NCBI RefSeq assembly: GCF_025151385.1 | Contig: NZ_CP102287.1 | Span: 2,046,001-2,110,000, forward strand | Source of the DNA: Hoylesella buccalis ATCC 35310 | GTDB taxonomy: Bacteria > Bacteroidota > Bacteroidia > Bacteroidales > Bacteroidaceae | Reading direction: 5' to 3' | DNA: 64,000 nucleotides | Part shown: in pieces, positions 48,692 through 57,844 of the stretch | Position numbering within the stretch: the stretch's first letter is position 1 | Layout: each line of letters begins with the position of its first letter | The notes under the pieces: model-generated | Seen by the model: the letters and a program-made list of their open reading frames with translations, nothing else | What the model was told of the DNA's origin: nothing | The model's database searches: none | Translations under genes and position numbers: made by a program

Positions 48692-49009
48692 ATGAACAAG
48701 AACATCTTGAAAAACAGAAAAGCAATCCTCTCCGCGGCACTTGTCATCGCCGCAACCGCCTCCGCTTTCGCGCAGGGAAACGGCATCGCGGGCATCAACG
48801 AAGCCACCTCTATGGTGAGTTCTTATTTCGACCCCGGAACTAAACTGATATACGCCATCGGTGCAGTCGTCGGGCTTATCGGGGGCGTAAAAGTGTACGG
48901 CAAGTTTTCATCGGGCGACCCCGACACCAGCAAGACAGCCGCCTCGTGGTTCGGCGCGTGCATCTTCCTGATTGTTGCCGCCACCATCCTGCGCTCATTC
49001 TTCCTTTAA
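48692..49009 (+). CDS. traE: TraE, DUF4134 membrane protein (VirB2-like)
   Basis: Protein of 105 aa. Signal sequence (KAILSAALVIAATASAFAQ) then two hydrophobic helices (LIYAIGAVVGLIGGVKVYG; ASWFGACIFLIVAATILRSF). The size and two-helix layout match DUF4134 and resemble VirB2 pilins. It would form part of the conjugative channel or pilus. The 200 bp upstream contains no supported gene. Confidence 0.85.
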   Translation: MNKNILKNRKAILSAALVIAATASAFAQGNGIAGINEATSMVSSYFDPGTKLIYAIGAVVGLIGGVKVYGKFSSGDPDTSKTAASWFGACIFLIVAATILRSFFL

Positions 49010-49019
49010 TAAATAATGT

Positions 49020-49352
49020 ATGGCTGAATACCCAATCAACAAGGGTATCGGCCGTCCGGTAGAGTTCAAGGGCTTGAAGGCACAGTACCTCTTCATCTTC
49101 TGCGGAGGTCTGCTGGCTCTCTTCGTCCTGTTCGTCATCCTCTACATGGTCGGTATCGACCAGTGGATATGTATCGGCTTCGGCGCGGCATCGTCCTCCC
49201 TCCTTGTATGGCAGACCTTCGCGCTGAACGCCCGGTACGGTGAACACGGGCTGATGAAATTAGGAGCGGCACGGAGCCATCCCCGATACCTTATCAACCG
49301 GCGGCGGATAACCCGTCTGTTCAAACGACAACGAAAGGAAGAAAGACAATGA
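49020..49352 (+). CDS. traF: TraF, DUF4133 membrane protein (VirB3-like)
   Basis: Protein of 110 aa with two close transmembrane helices (YLFIFCGGLLALFVLFVILYM; WICIGFGAASSSLLVWQTF) and the N-terminal YPINKGIGRPVEFKGLKAQY typical of DUF4133. It resembles VirB3. It overlaps traG by 4 bp (ATGA), so translation is coupled to the ATPase it serves. Confidence 0.85.
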   Translation: MAEYPINKGIGRPVEFKGLKAQYLFIFCGGLLALFVLFVILYMVGIDQWICIGFGAASSSLLVWQTFALNARYGEHGLMKLGAARSHPRYLINRRRITRLFKRQRKEERQ

Positions 49353-51853
49353 GGAATACATCGAAAATGACAACACTGGAAAACAGGTTCCCACTTTTAG
49401 CGGTGGAGCATGGCTGCATCATCTCAAAGGACGCCGACATCACGGTGGCTTTCGAGGTGGAACTACCGGAACTTTACACCGTGACGGGTGCGGAGTACGA
49501 GGCGATACACAGTTGCTGGTGCAAGGCTATCAAGGTGCTGCCGGACTACTCCGTCGTCCACAAACAGGACTGGTTCATCAAGGAACGCTACAAACCGGAG
49601 CTTCAGAAGGACGACATGAGCTTTTTAAGCCGCTCTTTCGAGCGTCACTTCAACGAGCGTCCGTACCTGAAACACACCTGCTACCTCTACCTGACCAAGA
49701 CAACAAAGGAGCGTAACCGGATGCAGAGCAATTTCAGCACGCTGTGCCGGGGACATATCATCCCGAAGGAGCTGGACAGGGAAACCACGACCAAGTTCTT
49801 GGAAGCCTGCGAACAGTTCGAGCGCATCATGAACGACAGCGGGCTTGTCAGGCTGCGCCGCCTCTCCACCGATGAGATTGTGGGTACTGAGGGAAAGACG
49901 GGACTTATTGAACGCTACTTCTCGCTCATGCCGGAAGGTGACACCACCTTGCAGGACATCGAGCTTTCGGCAAGGGAGATGCGCATCGGCGACAACCGCC
50001 TGTGTCTGCACACCCTCTCCGACGCGGAAGACCTGCCGGGCAAGGTGGCTACCGACACCCGTTACGAGAAGCTCTCCACCGACCGGAGTGACTGCCGACT
50101 GTCATTCGCCTCCCCGGTGGGGCTTCTGCTCTCCTGCAACCATATCTACAACCAGTATGTGCTGATAGACAACAGTGAGGAAACCTTGCAGAAGTTCGAG
50201 AAGTCCGCCCGTAACATGCAGTCGCTATCTCGCTATTCAAGGAGCAACAGCATCAACCGCGAGTGGATAGACCAATACCTGAACGAAGCCCATTCCTACG
50301 GACTGACCTCGGTACGGGCACACTTCAACGTCATGGCGTGGAGCGACGATGCGGAGGAACTGAAGCATATCAAGAACGACGTGGGCAGCCAGTTGGCAAG
50401 CATGGAATGCGTGCCGCGCCACAACACCATCGACTGCCCGACACTCTACTGGGCGGCGATACCCGGCAATGCGGCGGACTTCCCGGCGGAAGAGAGTTTC
50501 CACACCTTCATCGAACAGGCGGTGTGCCTGTTCACAGAGGAAACCAACTACCGCAGCTCGCTCTCGCCCTTCGGCATCAAGATGGTGGACAGGCTCACGG
50601 GAAAACCGCTGCACCTTGACATCTCCGACCTGCCCATGAAGCGAGGTATCACGACCAACCGCAACAAGTTCGTGCTGGGTCCTTCGGGCAGCGGCAAGTC
50701 TTTCTTCATGAACCACCTCGTGCGCCAATATTATGAGCAAGGCGCACATGTGGTATTGGTGGACACGGGAAACTCCTATCAGGGCTTGTGCGGCATGATC
50801 CGACGCAAGACAGGCGGAGCGGACGGTGTGTATTTCACCTACACGGAAGATAAGCCCATCAGCTTCAACCCGTTCTACACCGACGATTACATCTTCGACG
50901 TGGAGAAGAAGGACAGCATCAAGACCCTGTTGCTGACGCTCTGGAAGTCGGAGGACGACAAGGTGACAAAGACGGAGAGCGGCGAGCTGGGCAGTGCCGT
51001 GAGTGCCTATATTGAGCGCATCCAATCCGACCGTAGCATCGTGCCGTCGTTCAACACCTTCTACGAGTATATGCGTGACGACTACCGCAAGGAACTGGCA
51101 CAGCGTGACATCAAGGTGGAGAAGTCCGACTTCAACATCGACAACATGCTCACCACCATGCGGCAGTATTACCGGGGCGGGCGTTACGATTTCCTGCTCA
51201 ACTCCACGGAGAACATCGACCTGCTCGGCAAGCGGTTCATCGTCTTCGAGATAGATTCGATTAAAGAAAACCGCGAACTGTTCCCCGTCGTGACCATCAT
51301 CATCATGGAAGCCTTCATCAACAAGATGCGGCGGCTGAAAGGCGTGCGGAAACAGCTTATCGTGGAAGAGGCTTGGAAGGCCCTCTCATCGGCGAACATG
51401 GCTGAATATCTGCGCTATATGTATAAGACGGTCAGAAAATATTACGGCGAGGCAATCGTGGTGACGCAGGAGGTGGACGACATTATCAGTTCTCCGGTGG
51501 TCAAAGAGAGCATTATCAACAACTCGGATTGTAAAATCCTGCTTGACCAAAGGAAATATATGAACAAGTTCGACCAGATACAGGCGTTGCTCGGACTGAC
51601 GGAAAAGGAGAAGTCGCAGATACTCTCCATCAACATGGCGAACAACCCTTCACGGCTCTACAAGGAGGTGTGGATAGGCTTGGGCGGCACGCAGTCGGCG
51701 GTCTATGCCACGGAGGTCAGCGCGGAAGAGTATCTGGCGTACACCACCGAGGAAACGGAAAAAGTGGAGGTTTACCGTCTGGCGGAGAAGCTGGGCGACG
51801 ACATCGAAGCCGCCATCCGGCAGCTTGCCGAAAGGCGGAGAAACAAGGAATAA
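49349..51853 (+). CDS. traG: TraG, VirB4-like conjugation ATPase
   Basis: Protein of 834 aa. The N-terminal half is the VirB4/TraG-type domain. Walker A is LGPSGSGKSFF (about 443-453), with VVLVDTGNSYQG after it. Walker B is in LIVEEAWKALSS, followed by VVTQEVDDI. It powers assembly and substrate movement of the type IV secretion system at the inner membrane. A second ATG 18 bp in is possible. Confidence 0.94.
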   Translation: MRNTSKMTTLENRFPLLAVEHGCIISKDADITVAFEVELPELYTVTGAEYEAIHSCWCKAIKVLPDYSVVHKQDWFIKERYKPELQKDDMSFLSRSFERHFNERPYLKHTCYLYLTKTTKERNRMQSNFSTLCRGHIIPKELDRETTTKFLEACEQFERIMNDSGLVRLRRLSTDEIVGTEGKTGLIERYFSLMPEGDTTLQDIELSAREMRIGDNRLCLHTLSDAEDLPGKVATDTRYEKLSTDRSDCRLSFASPVGLLLSCNHIYNQYVLIDNSEETLQKFEKSARNMQSLSRYSRSNSINREWIDQYLNEAHSYGLTSVRAHFNVMAWSDDAEELKHIKNDVGSQLASMECVPRHNTIDCPTLYWAAIPGNAADFPAEESFHTFIEQAVCLFTEETNYRSSLSPFGIKMVDRLTGKPLHLDISDLPMKRGITTNRNKFVLGPSGSGKSFFMNHLVRQYYEQGAHVVLVDTGNSYQGLCGMIRRKTGGADGVYFTYTEDKPISFNPFYTDDYIFDVEKKDSIKTLLLTLWKSEDDKVTKTESGELGSAVSAYIERIQSDRSIVPSFNTFYEYMRDDYRKELAQRDIKVEKSDFNIDNMLTTMRQYYRGGRYDFLLNSTENIDLLGKRFIVFEIDSIKENRELFPVVTIIIMEAFINKMRRLKGVRKQLIVEEAWKALSSANMAEYLRYMYKTVRKYYGEAIVVTQEVDDIISSPVVKESIINNSDCKILLDQRKYMNKFDQIQALLGLTEKEKSQILSINMANNPSRLYKEVWIGLGGTQSAVYATEVSAEEYLAYTTEETEKVEVYRLAEKLGDDIEAAIRQLAERRRNKE

Positions 51854-51893
51854 CTAAAAAACAGAATGTATCAACCAAAAAAGAAAAACGCGT

Positions 51894-52274
51894 ATGAATT
51901 TACCAAAAGTGAAAATGCTGCAAGTCAGCAAGTGCCTTATCGGATTGGCGGTCATGATGCTGCAATCCTGCGACGTGGCCGACAACCGCCGCGACATGCT
52001 GTGCGGGAACTGGGAGAGCGTGGAGGGAAAACCTGACGTGCTTATCTACAAGGAGGGCGAAGCCTACAAAGTGACGGTGTTCCGTCGTAGCGGTCTGCGC
52101 CGCAAGCTCAAGCCGGAAACCTATCTCTTGCAGGAGGAGAACGGCAACCTGTTCATGAACACCGGCTTCCGCATCGACGTGTCCTACAACGAGGCCACGG
52201 ATGTGCTGACTTTCTCGCCAAACGGGGACTATGTGCGGGTGAAGCCGCAGCCGGGACATCCGACCGAAGAATAA
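51894..52274 (+). CDS. traH: TraH, DUF3876 lipoprotein
   Basis: Protein of 126 aa with a lipoprotein signal (IGLAVMMLQSC, lipobox LQSC). The mature part is a small beta-rich domain starting around CGNWESVEGKPDVLIYKEG, as in DUF3876. Role in transfer unknown. It lies 40 bp after traG. Confidence 0.75.
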   Translation: MNLPKVKMLQVSKCLIGLAVMMLQSCDVADNRRDMLCGNWESVEGKPDVLIYKEGEAYKVTVFRRSGLRRKLKPETYLLQEENGNLFMNTGFRIDVSYNEATDVLTFSPNGDYVRVKPQPGHPTEE

Positions 52275-52297
52275 CAACCACTAAAATCCAAAGTAAC

Positions 52298-52927
52298 ATG
52301 AGAACAAGAATAACAATGATTATCTGCCTGTGCCTGCTTTTCGCGGGCAGGGCAAGCGCACAGTGGGTCGTAAGCGATCCGGGCAATCTAGCGCAGGGCA
52401 TCATCAATGCCTCCAAAAACATCATCCATACCTCCAAGACCGCCACGAACATGGTGAGCAACTTTCAGGAGACGGTGAAAATCTATCAGCAGGGCAAGAA
52501 GTATTACGATGCCCTCAAATCGGTGAACAATCTGGTCAAGGACGCCCGCAAGGTGCAGCAGACCATCCTGATGGTGGGCGACATCACAGACATCTATGTG
52601 AACAGTTTCCAACGGATGCTCCGTGACGGGAATTTCAGACCCGAAGAGCTTTCCGCAATCGCTTTCGGCTACACGAAACTGCTGGAGGAAAGCAACGAAG
52701 TGTTGACGGAACTCAGGAACGTGGTGAACATCACCACGCTCTCCATGACCGACAAGGAGCGCATGGACGTGGTGGAACGCTGCCACTCGAAGATGAAGCG
52801 TTACCGCAACCTCGTGAGCTACTACACGAACAAGAACATCTCCGTGAGTTACCTGCGTGCGAAAAAGAAGAACGACCTCGACCGCATCATGGGGCTGTAC
52901 GGGAACATGAACGAAAGATACTGGTAG
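52298..52927 (+). CDS. traI: TraI, DUF4141 exported protein (VirB5-like)
   Basis: Protein of 209 aa with a signal peptide ending FAGRASAQ. The mature protein is almost all helical, beginning WVVSDPGNLAQGIINASKN, which resembles VirB5-type minor pilus proteins. The DUF4141 pattern is present. It is 3 bp upstream of traJ. Confidence 0.85.
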   Translation: MRTRITMIICLCLLFAGRASAQWVVSDPGNLAQGIINASKNIIHTSKTATNMVSNFQETVKIYQQGKKYYDALKSVNNLVKDARKVQQTILMVGDITDIYVNSFQRMLRDGNFRPEELSAIAFGYTKLLEESNEVLTELRNVVNITTLSMTDKERMDVVERCHSKMKRYRNLVSYYTNKNISVSYLRAKKKNDLDRIMGLYGNMNERYW

Positions 52928-52930
52928 CCT

Positions 52931-53935
52931 ATGAAGTTCGACAACCTTCATCAGATTTTACGTTCACTTTATGAGCAGATGATGCCGCTGTGTGGGGACA
53001 TGGCTGGTGTGGCGAAAGGCATCGCCGGGCTGGGTGCGCTGTTCTACGTCGCCTACCGGGTATGGCAGTCGCTGGCGAGAGCTGAACCGATAGACGTATT
53101 CCCGATGCTCCGTCCTTTTGCCATCGGTCTGTGCATCATGTTCTTCCCGACTGTGGTGCTGGGCACGATAAACAGCATCCTCTCACCCGTCGTACAGGGC
53201 ACGGCAAAGATGCTGGAGGCGGAAACGCTGGACATGAACCGATACCGGGAGCAGAAGGACAAACTGGAATACGAGGCGATGGTACGCAACCCCGAAACCG
53301 CCTACCTCGTGTCCAACGAGGAATTTGACAAGCAACTGGAGGAACTCGGCTGGTCGCCCTCCGACATGGTGACGATGGCGGGAATGTATATCGACCGGGG
53401 AATGTACAACATGAAGAAGAGCATCCGCGACTTCTTCCGCGAGATACTCGAACTGCTGTTCCAAGCCGCCGCCCTCGTGATAGACACCGTCCGCACCTTC
53501 TTTCTCGTGGTGCTGGCGATTCTCGGTCCGATAGCCTTCGCCCTGTCGGTATGGGACGGTTTCCAAAACACGCTCACGCAGTGGATATGCCGCTATATAC
53601 AGGTCTATCTGTGGCTACCGGTATCGGACATGTTCAGCACCATACTGGCGAAGATACAGGTTCTGATGCTGCAAAACGACATCGAGCGGATGCAGGCAGA
53701 CCCGAACTTCTCGCTGGATTCGAGCGACGGGGTGTATATCGTATTCCTCTGCATCGGCATCATCGGCTACTTTACCATTCCCACCGTTGCGGGCTGGATT
53801 ATCCAAGCCGGAGGCATGGGCGGTTACGGTCGCAACGTGAACCAGATGGCGGGACGAGCCGGAAGCATGGCGGGCAGCGTGGCGGGTGCAGCCGCAGGAA
53901 ACGCAGTCGGACGTGTCGGCAAATTGCTGAAATAA
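52931..53935 (+). CDS. traJ: TraJ, VirB6-like inner membrane channel protein
   Basis: Protein of 334 aa with five or more transmembrane segments, for example LGALFYVAYRVWQSLA, FAIGLCIMFFPTVVLGTIN, FFLVVLAILGPIAFALSVW and YIVFLCIGIIGYFTIPTVAGW. The glycine- and alanine-rich tail (GGMGGYGRNVNQMAGRAG) is typical of TraJ. It forms the inner-membrane part of the channel. Confidence 0.88.
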   Translation: MKFDNLHQILRSLYEQMMPLCGDMAGVAKGIAGLGALFYVAYRVWQSLARAEPIDVFPMLRPFAIGLCIMFFPTVVLGTINSILSPVVQGTAKMLEAETLDMNRYREQKDKLEYEAMVRNPETAYLVSNEEFDKQLEELGWSPSDMVTMAGMYIDRGMYNMKKSIRDFFREILELLFQAAALVIDTVRTFFLVVLAILGPIAFALSVWDGFQNTLTQWICRYIQVYLWLPVSDMFSTILAKIQVLMLQNDIERMQADPNFSLDSSDGVYIVFLCIGIIGYFTIPTVAGWIIQAGGMGGYGRNVNQMAGRAGSMAGSVAGAAAGNAVGRVGKLLK

Positions 53936-53966
53936 TCAATGTGCAATCATAAATTGGAAAATATAA

Positions 53967-54590
53967 ATGGAATTCAAATCACTTAGAAACATCGAATCGT
54001 CGTTCAGGCAGATACGCCTGTTCGGTATCGTCTTCCTCTCGCTGTGCGCCGTGGTGACGGTGTGGAGCGTGTGGAACTCCTACCGTTTCGCAGAGAAGCA
54101 ACGGGAGAAAATCTATGTGCTGGACAACGGCAAGAGCCTGATGCTCGCCTTGTCTCAGGATTTGTCGCAGAACCGCCCGGCGGAGGCACGGGAACATGTG
54201 CGCCGTTTCCACGAGATGTTCTTCACGCTATCACCTGAAAAAAGCGCGATTGAACACAACGTGAAACGTGCCTTGCTGCTGGCGGACAAGAGCGTGTACC
54301 ACTATTATTCGGACTTCGCGGAGAAGGGGTACTACAACCGCATCATCGCCGGGAACATCAACCAAGTGCTGAAGGTGGACAGCGTGGTGTGCGACTTCAA
54401 CGCCTATCCCTACCGTGCCGTGACCTACGCCACACAGAAAATCATCCGGCAGAGCAACGTCACCGAGCGCAGCCTCGTGACCACCTGCCGCCTGCTGAAC
54501 GCATCGCGGTCGGATGACAACCCGAACGGTTTTACCATCGAGGGTTTCACCATCATTGAGAACAAGGATTTACAGACTATCAAACGGTAA
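53967..54590 (+). CDS. traK: TraK, VirB8-like protein
   Basis: Protein of 207 aa. One N-terminal transmembrane helix (IRLFGIVFLSLCAVVTVWSVW) and a periplasmic domain with DLSQNRPAEAREHVRRFHEMFF. It has the layout and size of VirB8-like TraK, which links channel proteins in the periplasm. Confidence 0.88.
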   Translation: MEFKSLRNIESSFRQIRLFGIVFLSLCAVVTVWSVWNSYRFAEKQREKIYVLDNGKSLMLALSQDLSQNRPAEAREHVRRFHEMFFTLSPEKSAIEHNVKRALLLADKSVYHYYSDFAEKGYYNRIIAGNINQVLKVDSVVCDFNAYPYRAVTYATQKIIRQSNVTERSLVTTCRLLNASRSDDNPNGFTIEGFTIIENKDLQTIKR

Positions 54591-54596
54591 CAGGAC

Positions 54597-54905
54597 ATGA
54601 AAAGTATCAGAAAATCAATGTGGGGCATGTATTGGAAACTCCACGACAAACGGAAACGCTTGGCGGCAAGTCTCAAAGGGTATCTGGACGGCTTGCCGCC
54701 GGAAACACGCCGCCGCATCGTGCTGGGGATGTTCGCCGCCTTCGCGGTGCTTGCCCTTTACACCTTCGGCAGAGCCGTCTATGACATCGGCAGGAACGAC
54801 GGCTCACATATGGAAACGGGACACGCCGGACGGGTGGAACTGCCGACCCCGGCGGAAACAGGCAATCACTTAACACCTTATTTATATGGAACAGACAAAG
54901 AATGA
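54597..54905 (+). CDS. traL: TraL, DUF3989 membrane protein
   Basis: Protein of 102 aa with a basic N-terminal part and one transmembrane helix (IVLGMFAAFAVLALYTFGRAVY). It overlaps traM by 20 bp, so the two are translated together. Function in the channel unknown. Confidence 0.82.
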   Translation: MKSIRKSMWGMYWKLHDKRKRLAASLKGYLDGLPPETRRRIVLGMFAAFAVLALYTFGRAVYDIGRNDGSHMETGHAGRVELPTPAETGNHLTPYLYGTDKE

Positions 54906-56238
54906 ACCGACGAAAGAGAACAAAGCTGCTCCCGAAACGGGGAAACCGAAAAAGGAGCGCGAACCGCTGACAGAGGCGCAACGGCTGAAACGGCAGAAGA
55001 TGATCGTGCTGCCCGCTATGGTGTTGGTGTTCATCGGGGCGATGTGGCTGATATTCGCCCCGTCCTCCGGCAAGGAGCAACCGCCGGGAACGGACGGATA
55101 CAACACCGAGATGCCCGACGCTGACAAGGCGAACCGGCAGATTATCGGCGACAAGCTGAAAGCCTACGAGCATGGGGAGATGGAAGAGCGTCAGGAGAGC
55201 CGCAACCGTGCCATCGGGCAGCTGGGCGACATGTTCGACCGCGAGATAGCGGGAACGGAGAACGGAGTGGACTTCGACCTCGCCAATCCGGGCGGCAAGG
55301 AAGAAAGGGCAAAGCCAGCCACGCCGCAGACCATCCAGTCCTCCGCAGCCGCCTACCGTGACCTGAACGCCACGCTCGGAAACTTCTACGACCAGCCGAA
55401 AAACGACAATGCGGAGATGGACGAATTGTTGGAGCGCATCGCATCGCTGGAGTCGGAACTGGAAAGCGAGAGGGGCAAGGCTTCCTCTATGGACGAGCAG
55501 GTGGCTCTTATGGAGAAGTCCTACGAGCTGGCGGCAAAGTACATGGGCGGTCAGAACGGAGGACAGCCATCGGCGGAACAGAGGGCAGAGCCAACTACCG
55601 TGCAGAAAGGGAAGAAGAACAAGGCAATGCCTATCAGACAGGTGGAGCATCAAGTAGTTTCTTCACTCTCACAGCCTATGAGTAACGCGGAGTTTGTCGC
55701 CGCCTTATCGCAGGAACGCAACCGGGGTTTCAACACGGCTGTCGGCACGGCGGAGGTATTGGACAGGAACACCATACCGGCGTGCGTGCATGGGGCGCAG
55801 AGCGTGACGGACGGGCAGACGGTAAGGCTGCGCCTGCTGGAGCCTATGGCGGTGGCAGGCAGGACAATACCCCGGGGTGCGGTGGTGGTCGGCACGGGCA
55901 AGATACAGGGTGAGCGGCTCGACATCGAGATTACCTCGCTGGAATACGACGGCACGATTATCCCCGTGGAGCTTGCGGTCTATGACACGGACGGACAGCC
56001 CGGCATCTTCATCCCGAACTCGATGGAGATGAACGCCGTCCGGGAGGTCGCCGCCAACATGGGCGGCTCGCTGGGAAGCAGCATCAACATCTCCACCAAT
56101 GCCGGGGCGCAGCTCGCCTCCGACTTGGGCAAGGGGCTGATACAAGGCACGAGCCAGTACATCGCCAAAAAGATGCGAACCGTCAAGGTGCATCTGAAAG
56201 CCGGGTACAGGGTCATGCTTTACCAAGAAAAATATTGA
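54886..56238 (+). CDS. traM: TraM, VirB10-like protein
   Basis: Protein of 450 aa. Charged N-terminus, a transmembrane helix at about 38-57 (IVLPAMVLVFIGAMWLIF), a long Glu/Ala-rich linker with coiled-coil pattern (about 180-225), and a C-terminal TrbI/VirB10-like beta domain (TIPACVHGAQSVTDGQTVRL ... GRTIPRGAVVVGTGKIQGER). It spans the periplasm and senses energy for channel opening in the VirB10 family. Confidence 0.9.
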   Translation: MEQTKNEPTKENKAAPETGKPKKEREPLTEAQRLKRQKMIVLPAMVLVFIGAMWLIFAPSSGKEQPPGTDGYNTEMPDADKANRQIIGDKLKAYEHGEMEERQESRNRAIGQLGDMFDREIAGTENGVDFDLANPGGKEERAKPATPQTIQSSAAAYRDLNATLGNFYDQPKNDNAEMDELLERIASLESELESERGKASSMDEQVALMEKSYELAAKYMGGQNGGQPSAEQRAEPTTVQKGKKNKAMPIRQVEHQVVSSLSQPMSNAEFVAALSQERNRGFNTAVGTAEVLDRNTIPACVHGAQSVTDGQTVRLRLLEPMAVAGRTIPRGAVVVGTGKIQGERLDIEITSLEYDGTIIPVELAVYDTDGQPGIFIPNSMEMNAVREVAANMGGSLGSSINISTNAGAQLASDLGKGLIQGTSQYIAKKMRTVKVHLKAGYRVMLYQEKY

Positions 56239-56272
56239 AAACAATAAAAATTACCACTAAAATCCAAAAGTA

Positions 56273-57259
56273 ATGAGAAAAGTAATCATCATGTTTGCCC
56301 TCGCTATGGGCATCATAACTGCCAACGCGCAGGAGAATGTAACCGTTGAAACGACCAACGGAAGTGAACAACCGACCTTGACGAAGGAGGTCTATCCGCA
56401 GAAGGAGGCGGACGGCGACCTATATCACGGGCTGTCACGCAAGCTGACCTTCGACCGCATGATACCGCCGCACGGTCTGGAAGTGACCTACGACAAGACC
56501 GTCCACGTCATTTTTCCGGCGGAGGTGCGCTATGTCGATTTAGGCTCGCCCGACCTGATTGCCGGGAAAGCCGACGGAGCGGAGAACATCATCCGTGTGA
56601 AGGCTACCGTAAGGAATTTTCCCAACGAAACGAATATGTCCGTCATCACGGAGGACGGCAGTTTCTACACCTTCAACGTGAAGTACGCCGCCGAACCGCT
56701 GTTGCTCAACGTGGAGATGTGCGACTTCATCCATGACGGCAGCACGGTGAACCGCCCGAACAACGCGCAGGAAATCTATCTGAAAGAGCTGGGCAGCGAA
56801 AGCCCGATGCTGGTGCGCCTTATCATGAAGTCCATCCACAAACAGAACAAGCGCGAGGTGAAGCATATCGGCTGCAAGCGTTTCGGCATCCAATACCTGT
56901 TGAAAGGCATCTACACGCACAACGGCTTGCTTTATTTCCACACGGAGATAAAGAACCAGAGCAACGTGCCTTTCGATGTGGACTACATCACTTGGAAAAT
57001 CGTGGACAAGAAGGTTGCGAAGCGTACTGCCGTGCAGGAGCAGATTATTCTGCCGCTCCGCGCGCAGAACTACGCCACCCTCGTGCCGGGCAAAAAGAGC
57101 GAGCGCACGGTCTTCACGATGGCGAAGTTCACCATCCCCGATGACAAGTGCCTCGTGGTGGAATTGAACGAGAAGAACGGCGGCCGTCACCAGTCCTTCG
57201 TGATTGAGAACGAGGATTTGGTACGCGCGGGTACCATCAACGAACTTCAAGTACGCTGA
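56273..57259 (+). CDS. traN: TraN, DUF4138 (VirB9-like)
   Basis: Protein of 328 aa with a signal peptide (IIMFALAMGIITANAQ). The N-terminal domain begins LEVTYDKTVHVIFPAEVRYV and is followed by a beta-rich C-terminal domain with VDYITWKIVDKKVAKRTAVQ. It is the outer-membrane-complex partner of TraM, by family. It lies 2 bp before traO. Confidence 0.88.
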   Translation: MRKVIIMFALAMGIITANAQENVTVETTNGSEQPTLTKEVYPQKEADGDLYHGLSRKLTFDRMIPPHGLEVTYDKTVHVIFPAEVRYVDLGSPDLIAGKADGAENIIRVKATVRNFPNETNMSVITEDGSFYTFNVKYAAEPLLLNVEMCDFIHDGSTVNRPNNAQEIYLKELGSESPMLVRLIMKSIHKQNKREVKHIGCKRFGIQYLLKGIYTHNGLLYFHTEIKNQSNVPFDVDYITWKIVDKKVAKRTAVQEQIILPLRAQNYATLVPGKKSERTVFTMAKFTIPDDKCLVVELNEKNGGRHQSFVIENEDLVRAGTINELQVR

Positions 57260-57261
57260 CC

Positions 57262-57837
57262 ATGAGAAAGTACATCGCAATAATCATCGCGTCGCTTGCC
57301 CTTTTTACAGGGCAGGCGCACGCCCAGCGGTGTCTGCCGAAGATGCAGGGCATCGAGGTGAGGGCGGACATGGCGGACGGCTTCAATCTCGGCGGCAAGG
57401 ACGGCGGGTACAGCTTCGGGGCGGCTCTCTCCACCTACACGAAGAAGGGGAACAAGTGGGTGTTCGGTGGCGAATACCTGTTGAAGAACAATCCCTACAA
57501 GGACACCAAGATACCCGTGGCGCAGTTCACGGCGGAGGGCGGCTATTACTTCAAGATACTGTCGGACGCCCGAAAGATTGTTTTCGTCTATGCCGGGGCT
57601 TCGGCTCTCGCCGGATATGAGGCGGTAAATTGGGGGAAGAAGGTGCTGCATGACGGCTCCACGCTGCACGACCGGGACGCCTTCATCTACGGCGGTGCGC
57701 TGACGCTCGATGTGGAGTGTTACGTGGCAGACCGTATCGCCCTGCTTGCCAACCTGCGGGAGCGTTGCCTTTGGGGTGGCGACACACGGAAGTTCCACAC
57801 GCAGTTCGGGGTCGGTATCAAGTTCATCATCAACTGA
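57262..57837 (+). CDS. traO: TraO, outer-membrane-type conjugation protein
   Basis: Protein of 191 aa with a signal peptide (IAIIIASLALFTGQAHAQ). The mature part alternates aromatic and polar residues and ends FGVGIKFIIN, like a small outer-membrane beta-barrel. It matches TraO in size and position. Confidence 0.85.
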   Translation: MRKYIAIIIASLALFTGQAHAQRCLPKMQGIEVRADMADGFNLGGKDGGYSFGAALSTYTKKGNKWVFGGEYLLKNNPYKDTKIPVAQFTAEGGYYFKILSDARKIVFVYAGASALAGYEAVNWGKKVLHDGSTLHDRDAFIYGGALTLDVECYVADRIALLANLRERCLWGGDTRKFHTQFGVGIKFIIN

Positions 57838-57844
57838 CACGGGC